In this document: piece by piece, positions 56,473 to 64,000 of the stretch | Numbering within the stretch: position 1 is the stretch's first letter | Layout of the letters: each line of letters begins with the position of its first letter | Assembly: GCA_018257865.1 (NCBI GenBank) | Contig: JAEUBA010000081.1 | Location: 87,680-151,679, forward strand | DNA: 64,000 nt | Direction: 5' to 3' | Origin: Stereocaulon alpinum | Lineage: Eukaryota > Ascomycota > Lecanoromycetes > Lecanorales > Stereocaulaceae | Program-made: the position numbers and the translations under genes | Notes under the pieces: generated by a model | Database searches by the model: none | What the model saw: the letters and a program-made list of their open reading frames with translations, nothing else | Told to the model about the DNA's origin: nothing

Positions 56473-59400
56473 CATAGACTGTCCCAGCGCCCGCGAGGGC
56501 GCTATGCAGCGTTATCTTATAGGGGATTTACAGGGTCTAGAGCCGCTATTAATAGCAACTTTAGGCCCCTTAAAGTAATATAAGGCGCCCGCTAAACTAT
56601 TGCAAAACTCTATAAAGTCTAAAAAGTTTAAAGTCTAAATTTATAAAGTCTAAAACTATAAAGTCCTAATTTAATATATATTCCGCTAGGCTTACTTTAT
56701 CCCTTACTATAGGTTCCGTATCTATCTATAGGGCCTTACCGTTATATAGTAAGGCCTTTATAAGCTGTATATATTATTACCTTTAGCGCTAGCCGCCCCG
56801 TAATAGGGGGGCCGGCTAGTATACTTTATACTTAAGATATCTATCTAAATTACTTTAGCCTACCCGCCTTATATATAAAAGACGTCGTACGGGATATAAT
56901 ATTTAGGTATAAGATAAGTTACTATATATCTAGCCCCCGACCCCTAGAAGGGCCGAAGACTTCTTCCCTTATACTATAGAGGAGGTAGTACTCCGTTAGG
57001 ATATAGCGAATTATCTTAGCACTTCGCCTATACTAGTAGAGAGCCTCCTCTTTAACTCTAATATTAAAAAGGAAGTAGTTAAGCCCTATTTTACCTATCT
57101 ATAACTAGGTAAGAATCGAGCTCTAGACCCTGCTAAGTCCTTTATACCTTTTAAGGGCGGCTTTATCTAAGTGTCCTACGTGCTAAAAGAGGTTTCGTCT
57201 ATAGGCTTCGACCTGCTATTATTAATCCTATAGGTCGAGAGTCTTACGGCGTATTATAGGCTAGACTGCTACTGCGAGGGTGCGGGCTCCTAGGGCTACT
57301 AGCTTACGCTTAGTAGCTACTTTAGCGAGCTTATCTACTTCCTTATTACCTAGTACTCCTTCGTAGGCTGGGATCTATTAGATCTTAACCTTAAAGTACC
57401 CCTTCTAATCACGCTCGTTAAGTTCTTTAATAATATATATTAGGATATACTACCCGGACTAGCCTCTAGGCTATTAGGATAATCTAATCGCCCCTTAGTT
57501 ATTAGTAAAGATAATAATCTTCCGTCGTTACTAGTCTTCTAAGAGGAATCGTACGAGGATAAGGGCTATCTATATCCCGCACAGCTCCCCTATATAGACT
57601 ATTAAATAGGCTAGTCGGCCTAGATAGGTAGCGAGCTTCTTACTAAGCTGTAGTATTACTACTATAGCGCCTACCTAGCCTTTAATACTACTACCGTCCG
57701 TATAAGCGTATAGCTTACTGGGGTCCTATAATACTTCGGTATAGTCTTTAATTACTTCCTTATTAGTAGTATAGATAGTAATATCTAGCCCCTACTACTA
57801 CGGTAGGACTAGTATTATATCGCGAATCTTAAGAGGGCCTCTTAGGAATAGGGTAACCTCCTTTTTAAGCTTTTACAGCGGCGTTTTCTATCTTCCTAGT
57901 ACCCTTCCTAAGGTTTAGGTACTATATAAGGGCGTCGTTACTATACGAAGCTATACCTCGCGGTTAGTCTATACCGCCTATAATACGACTGGGGTGAGGT
58001 AAGTCTCTATATCTATCGCTATACTAGCGGTACGCTAAAAGGCCCTGCTAATTATAATAGTAGCCCTTCTTTGCACCTAATTAAGCGCGTAAATAGTCTT
58101 CTTCCTAAGCCCTATCCTTTAGGACTAGGCCTTATTAGAGATCTATACTGAGCTCGCGTATAGTATAAATGGTACTACTATTATTTAGTAGACTAGCCTA
58201 AGGTCGTAGAAGCGCAGCCCCTATATAGATACTATAATTCCGCTAAGGGCCCTAAGTCGCTAGCCTGCTTTTACTTTAATATATTCCAGCTGCTTCTCCC
58301 ACCGTAGGTATAGGTTAAAGTAAAGGCCTAGGTATTTATATAAGGCTATTAGTAATACTTTAGCGCCGTCTAGGGTTAAAGGGTAATCCCTATTAAATCC
58401 TACCTAACCCAGTATCGGGACGAAGTATATTACTTAAAACTTTATAGGTACGAAGACTAAGGCGTATCTTTATACCTAGGGGATAGCGATATCTTTATAT
58501 AACTATTTTAGTTTTACTACTGCTTCTTCTATAGTCTTACCTATACTAATAAATATTATATTATCTACGTACCTAATCGCGCCTTCTACTTCGATTATAT
58601 TAGCGTTATAGAAGAGGTATAGGATAGGCGATAGCAGAGACCCTTATAAGATCCCGTTAGGGTAAGCTATCTAGTTATAGATAGCTTCGGGTAGCTTAAT
58701 TTTAGTTTAGCGATCTTTAAGGAAGTCCCTAACCTAGCTAACTAGCTAGGCGGGTATCCTCCTTTTCCTAAGGTTATATAATAGTCTCTTATAGGAGATA
58801 TTATTATACGCCCTAGCGATATTAAGGTAGAGTATTAAGGCGGTCTTACCCCTATTCTAACTCGCTATAATCGTCTCTATAATATAATAGAGGGCGTATT
58901 CTATAGATTTAAGCTTACGGCTACTATAGTAGGTTAGCGGAAGAAGCCTATATTATTCTATAAGCGCTGCTATTCGCGTAGCGATAACGCTCTTTAGAAT
59001 CTTACCTATAGTATCTAACAGCGCTATAGGTCGATATAACTTAGATTTTAAGTAGTCGTCCTTAAAGGGCTTTCGCAGTACTACTATAATAGACTCCTTA
59101 AACTATTTCGGGTAGTACCCTTTACTTACGTAAGCCTAGAATAGCTTTATAAGCGGCTAGGTAATTTCTAGCTTTAGTAGTCTTAGGATACTATTCGGGA
59201 TACCGCTTAGCCCTAGCGCTTTATTCGGTACCGTCCTAAGGATTACCCTTCGGACCTCTTACCTTATAATTAGCGGGCAGGGGATACCTTCTAAGTAGTT
59301 ATATCCTTCCAAATCCTCTAGGTCCGCCTATTATAGTTTTGGGAAGAACGTCTCCGTAAGGATCTTCGCCTTCCCTTTACTACTTATTACCTTACGCCCG

Positions 59401-60670
59401 TCTGTATCTTCCAGCTGCGGCGTATATAAGGGGCCTTAACTACTACGATTCTTACTCTACTTAGCTAGCTTCTATAGGCTATTTAGGGTATTTACTGTTT
59501 CGCTAACCTTATCCCTATAGATCTTAGTAAGGCTTTTACTAATAAGGTAGCCCTTATAGTTCTAGGCTATATTATACGCTGCTCGGTACTTAGGGTCCCT
59601 TATATACTACTACCTTTATCGAAGCCTATTAGCTTCGCTAATAGCTTCCTTATATTCCGGGGTAAAGCCTAGCTTAGAGTAGCGGGATTACTTTAACTAC
59701 GGGACTGCGGCCTTAATTCCTTCTTAAATCGCTATCGCTAGGCCTTCCGCGTATCCTGCTAACCGGTATTTTAATATAAGTCCTCCCTTAAACCGCGTCT
59801 TAAGGCGCTAGAGCTTAGGAGTTAGTATCGCTTATAGCTTAGCCTTATTAGCCTTTTTCTATATCTTCCTTAACTCTAGAGTCGCTGCTGGGGCTTTTAG
59901 GTTAAGAATTATCTCTACTAGTAGATAGTCTAAGTTATAGTTAAGCTCCTTCGCGACCCTACACTTAACTATCCTTATAGAAATATCGCTCGTGCTAAAA
60001 GTTAGGTCTAATATTACCTTATAATCGTCCCTCTAAAACGTTATTATTCCCCGCTTAGTTAGCTAGTATAGGCGTTTTCTATCTAGCAGCTGAAGGAACG
60101 CTTCTATAACTTAATTATACCTATTTACCCCCTAGCTTCTTCCCTATTACTTATAGTAGATATTAAAGTCCCCTAATAGGAGATACTCTAGGTATCTGCC
60201 TTTCGCCTTTATAGCTATATCTTCCTTCTCTATTACCTACTCGATATCTGCTATCTAATTTCTATTCTCGACCGCTAGGGGCCGGTAGATATTATAGATA
60301 TAGATTATACCTAATTCGCCGTATTCTATAAACTAGATAATATAGTTTAGGGCGAGTATTTTAGCTTCCTATACCTTTATATTAAGGCTTTTATTAATAA
60401 AGAAGTATACTCCCGCCTAAACGCCTTTAACTATAGGGGGGTAGACTAGGTGGAAGATATCCTTTATTAGGTAGTATATAGTATCTTAGAACTTATTAAG
60501 CTAGGGCTCTTAGATAGCGATTAGGTAATATTAGGCTAGCCTCTAGTCCCTAAGGAAGGTTACTATTACTTAGTTTTTCGATCTTCGTATCTTTCTTACT
60601 ATAATAGAAAATCGGTAATTGGGACCCTGTAGATCTCCCGAGCTATTCTAACCAATAGTTTTTAAAAGAA
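56473..60670 (-). mobile_element. RIP-mutated Tad1-like LINE (APE, RT, RNase H)
   Basis: Read on the minus strand, this strongly TpA-rich block shows the wrecked domains of a Tad1-type non-LTR retrotransposon, full of stops. From 5' to 3': endonuclease-like remnants at about 60.66-60.18 kb (an IQEP-like motif, then YPP and a GVYFFIN-like block); reverse transcriptase with GSLLSPILYLFYNA at about 58.6 kb and YVDN at 58.56-58.58 kb; and RNase H with YTDGSS at about 57.70 kb. Key changes fit C-to-T/G-to-A mutation: the family's GLPQGSP has become G-I-L-stop-G-S-L, and YVDD has become YVDN. The catalytic motifs are therefore destroyed. ORF1 is not recognisable. The 5' end is uncertain. Confidence 0.85.
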
Positions 60671-61679
60671 TTAAGATACTAAGACTCTATCAACTATTAA
60701 AATATCTTTATTTTTTTATATTATACGCACTTAGAACTTTACCTATATAATATTATCTACTTAACTATATATTATAACACTTTTTATACGCTTTCTAATA
60801 ACGCCGGAATTATTAAAATTAATATAGTTTTAACGAAGTTTTACTCTAATTAATATTTTCTATACTGGTTCTTCCTATATAGATCTATTCCGCCTAAGGT
60901 TTATTATTTTTAATACCTATACTTCTTAGTCCTTTTTTTATTACTCTATAGATTATTTCTATATATATAGCTAATAATATCCTACTATTAGTAATATCTT
61001 AATCTAATCCTACTTATCCTATTATAGATAAGCTGTACCTTACGCGAAAGCTATAGAATTAGAAACGCCCTAACTACGTCCTTAATAAGTCTACTCCTAC
61101 TAATTTATCCCTACTAACTCTACTACCTCTAAAGAGGCCTTATACAGCTCCTACTAAGCGTAGTAATACTATTAATAGTAGGATAAAAGATAGGATATAA
61201 CCTAGGGCTAGTAGAAAGACTAGGGCTACCCCTAACTAACCTCTACGCGAAAATACCGTCCCTTCCCCTAAGAGCCCTTCCCTAGCGATAGCTTAACTAC
61301 AGATAAGCGTATAGACAGTCCTTAGTAAGCGCGATAATAATATAAATAGTAGTAACTAAGGTAGTATAAGAGATAGAGTAGGGAGGAAGTAAAGGGCGAC
61401 TTTAAATACTTATAATCTAAATACTATACTAAGGGATATAGAGCTTAGGAACTATTTAGGTTAGCTTTTTTAATATCTATCCTATAACTCCTACCTTTAT
61501 AGCTATTTAGCGATACAGCGTAATAGTACCCCTATTAATCTAAGGTTATAGGTAGTAATCTTATAAAGAGTCCCTCTACTAGCTCCTACTCTAAAAGATA
61601 TTACTAAGTCAGCGCCTACTAAGTTTATAGATATTAACTTAATTACTCCCCTACCTAAACTAGTATACTCTAAGTATAC
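60671..61679. other. AT-rich decayed sequence between the LINE and Helitron remains
   Basis: TpA-rich sequence without readable protein motifs. It may hold the LINE's ORF1 or the Helitron's 5' part. No gene is recognised. Confidence 0.5.
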
Positions 61680-63560
61680 TCTACGCTACTATACCCGCTA
61701 GGAACGAACTATAGAAGACTATAGCCTAAACTACCCCAGTCGCTAGCGTAGCCTATATTAGCTGAGGAATAGGGCTATATTCTAGTTATATAGGGACCCA
61801 GCTACAGCTAAAGATATAAAGCTCTTTATAATTAATAAAGGTTTCTATAATACGTCTAATACCTACCCCTACTATACTACTTAGTCTTAGCCTGCAGAAC
61901 GTGGGCCTAATAATTAGTAGCTATACTATAATAATAGAAAGAATAATTAGCTACCGCCTAATTAATTATATAAGCCGGAAGAGGTCGATCTATTACCTAA
62001 TAGACTAGAAAAGGACCGTAAGCTTATAGCGCGTAAAATAAATAACTTACTCTATAAAATTAAAGATATCCTAGTAGATAGGCACCCTATACGCTATAGG
62101 ACTACTTACAGTAAAGAGTTTATTTAAAATATCGTTAGCTATAATAATAGCCTCTCCTTTACTAGTAAGGTAGCTAATAATATTAACTTTAATATAGGCC
62201 GTACTACGTTCCGAATCTAAGGGTTAGTCTACTATTATATAGGGCCTCTTATACTAGATAATAGCGAATAGGCGAAGTTTACTTAAATTTATACCCTAGA
62301 CGGTATATAGGAGTAACTAGATACTTAGTAGTACTATTTAGGGGGTATAGATCTAGCTACCCTTACTTAGCTATAGTATATCCTACGTACTATTAATCTA
62401 TATACTTAAGGTTTTAAGACTTGCTTCGATCGTATAAAGGAGGATAAGGAAAGATATCTAATTAAGATAATAAGTATACGTATTTAGCAGCTTAATCTAA
62501 AATATTAAAATAGGGGTATATATAATCGCCCTATATCTACTAAGGTCGCCCGTATTATAATTATACCTACTAATAGGAAAAAGGGTCGTATTAAACGTAA
62601 TATCCGTATAGAAACTAAAGAGGGGGGTCTTATAATAATCCTAAAGTAGTATCCTTCTTATATAGCTTTACGGTATATCTTACTATTCCTATTTAGCGAG
62701 TAGTCGTAGTATAATTATATCCTATTAGCTAGTCGACAGCTTCCTAGCGATTATCTATTATATATATCGCAGCGTAATTATACCGCTAGTATACTATCTC
62801 GCTATAACTTCTAGTTTTCGGAGGATCCAGAGCAAGAAGATAGTAGCAATAACTTAGAGTAAGAAAATAACCTTAATACTAATAGTAATAATATACCTTA
62901 GGGGCGTAGAGGATCTATATAATTAATAAGACGTCAGTTTTATATAAAGTAGATATAGGTAAGTATCTTTTATTACCCTAAGTTAGATTATAATATTTCT
63001 AGGTCGGAATATCTTCCTTCTAAATCTAACTATACTATAGATCCGTTTACCTTACTTTAGTTATATACTAGATAGGGGGCGTCTTTTTAGTTACTAGGTT
63101 ACTAATATCTAAGCTTTAATTAAGATAAACGATCTAAATTAGTATAGGTGAAATTAGTAAACTATCTAAGCTAACTACTACTTAGGGCTTATAGATAGGC
63201 TTAGTACCGACCCTAGTATCTCTCTTAAGGATTTTAGGTCTAAAGTAACTATACTACCAGCTATAATACTAGGAAGCCTATAATATATAAAGGCGAAGAT
63301 ATAAGACGTAATAATAATTATTTAGAAAAGGGGTAAACCTAAGTACTTTATTACCTTTATATATAATCCTAAGTAGCCTAATATTCAAAATCTACTAAAG
63401 CCTAGCTAGATATAAGAGTACTATTATAATCTAACGGCCCGTATATTTAAGTAGAAGCTTAATAAGCTTATATAGAACCTCCTTAAGCTCTATATACTTA
63501 ATATTAATATTACTTATTACTTTATAATTAAGTTTTAAAAGCGAGGACTGCTATACGCCG
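61680..63560 (+). mobile_element. RIP-mutated Helitron fragment (Helitron-like N-terminal region)
   Basis: Plus-strand frames, interrupted by TAA and TAG, show the N-terminal region of a Helitron RepHel protein: GPLILDN and AKFT-IYTLDGI near 62.25 kb; YNRP, then ETKEGGLIIIL and PSYIALRYILLFLF near 62.5-62.7 kb; RNYTASILSRYNF near 62.8 kb; ILGSLQYIKAKI-DVIIIIQK, RGKPKYFITFIYNPK near 63.26-63.36 kb; and FIIKF-KRGLLYAG at 63.52-63.56 kb. These fit the family motifs P-S-Y-x-x-L-x-Y, L-F-x-x-G-E, F-x-G-S-x-R-Y, G-x-P-x-x-F-I-T-F-T-C-N-P and E-F-Q-x-R-G-L-P-H-A-H. Most stops sit where Gln or Trp codons are expected. The sequence stops just before the HUH replication site, so no Rep or helicase part is present. 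The 5' limit is uncertain; 60.67-61.68 kb is too decayed to assign. Confidence 0.75.
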
Positions 63561-64000
63561 GCTAGCGATAGAGATACACCTGTACGCGGTGCTGGCTACG
63601 AACCTAAATACCTATTTAGAGCTGAGATATCTCCCCTAATATATTGCAGGTTGAACGATATTAAGACGTCGCGTAGTTACTGAGAACTCCGTGTAGAGTT
63701 TTTTAGGCAACGCGATAATACCTACCCTAACTCTACTACGACTATTATACCTCCCCTACGATTAAGACTAGATAGTAAGAATTGGTATCAGGTGTAGTAT
63801 CTCAGCCTAATAAGTAAAGAGTATAGGTAACACCTACCTAGCCGTTAATTCAAAAAATCTAATATCTACGTACGCTTGATACGTATCTACTAGTTAAGAC
63901 TAACGCGCAGTCTATCCTAGGGGAAGGCTAGGGTTATAGGTATATAGGACTAAGAGAAGGATATACTAAGTTATAAATTAGAAGGCGTATTTTAGAAAAG
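63561..64000. other. Less decayed, unassigned end of the repeat block
   Basis: After the Helitron remains break off at about 63560, composition becomes more balanced for some 120 bp (GCGGTGCTGGCTACGAACC and nearby), then AT-rich again. It may be a further insertion that interrupts the Helitron. I cannot identify it. Confidence 0.4.

Noticed and set aside
56473..64000. AT-rich block as a centromere or mitochondrial insertion
   Set aside because: LINE and Helitron protein motifs can be read through the stops, which points to RIP-mutated transposons; no mitochondrial genes were seen.
1..64000. CRISPR arrays or bacterial operons
   Set aside because: The window is eukaryotic with spliced genes; no array of short direct repeats with spacers was found.

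Overview
The window is nuclear DNA of a filamentous ascomycete (Pezizomycotina). The introns are short (modal length 51 nt) with GT-AG ends and CTRAY-type branch sites. The gene families are fungal: GtaA-type glutaminase, a Zn2Cys6 regulator, Sec39, BBP/Msl5 with zinc knuckles. The right end is a block of transposon sequence saturated with C-to-T/G-to-A mutations, as left by repeat-induced point mutation (RIP). Dothideomycetes is my best guess within the group, but I cannot prove it from this sequence.

Layout. 0-5.5 kb: most of MOT1 (minus strand; C-terminus beyond the left edge). 7.0-10.4 kb: an Ark1/Prk1-type kinase. 11.4-12.0 kb: Mediator subunit Med10. 13.0-15.8 kb: secreted GtaA-type glutaminase. 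16.6-18.5 kb: conserved protein of unknown function (minus). 19.3-20.3 kb: CCHC zinc-knuckle protein. 20.7-21.8 kb: intradiol ring-cleavage dioxygenase (minus). 22.5-23.0 kb: NDUFS5-like complex I subunit with twin CX9C. 23.6-25.9 kb: branchpoint-bridging protein BBP/SF1. 27.4-29.0 kb: secreted GH5 cellulase (minus). 29.7-30.0 kb: a foldback element. 30.6-33.2 kb: Zn2Cys6 transcription factor (minus).

From about 33 to 52 kb the region is accessory and partly decayed: a broken CaiB/BaiF CoA-transferase gene, an RRM protein, an alpha/beta hydrolase, a frameshifted metallophosphoesterase, inverted-repeat elements, an intact P450 divergently paired with a UbiA-family membrane enzyme, two broken small genes, and a second P450 whose first exon carries a stop. 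The P450/UbiA/P450 group looks like a small or relic terpenoid or meroterpenoid cluster; this is inference. A conserved gene, SEC39 (53.0-55.9 kb), closes the gene-bearing part.

From 56.47 kb to the right edge the sequence turns abruptly AT- and TpA-rich and has no intact ORF. It contains the wreck of a Tad1-like LINE (minus strand: APE endonuclease, reverse transcriptase, RNase H), starting at a (TTGA)n tract, followed by the wreck of a Helitron N-terminal region (plus strand). Exon boundaries below were deduced by eye from reading frame, splice signals and family conservation. No database search was run, and family statements come from general knowledge.
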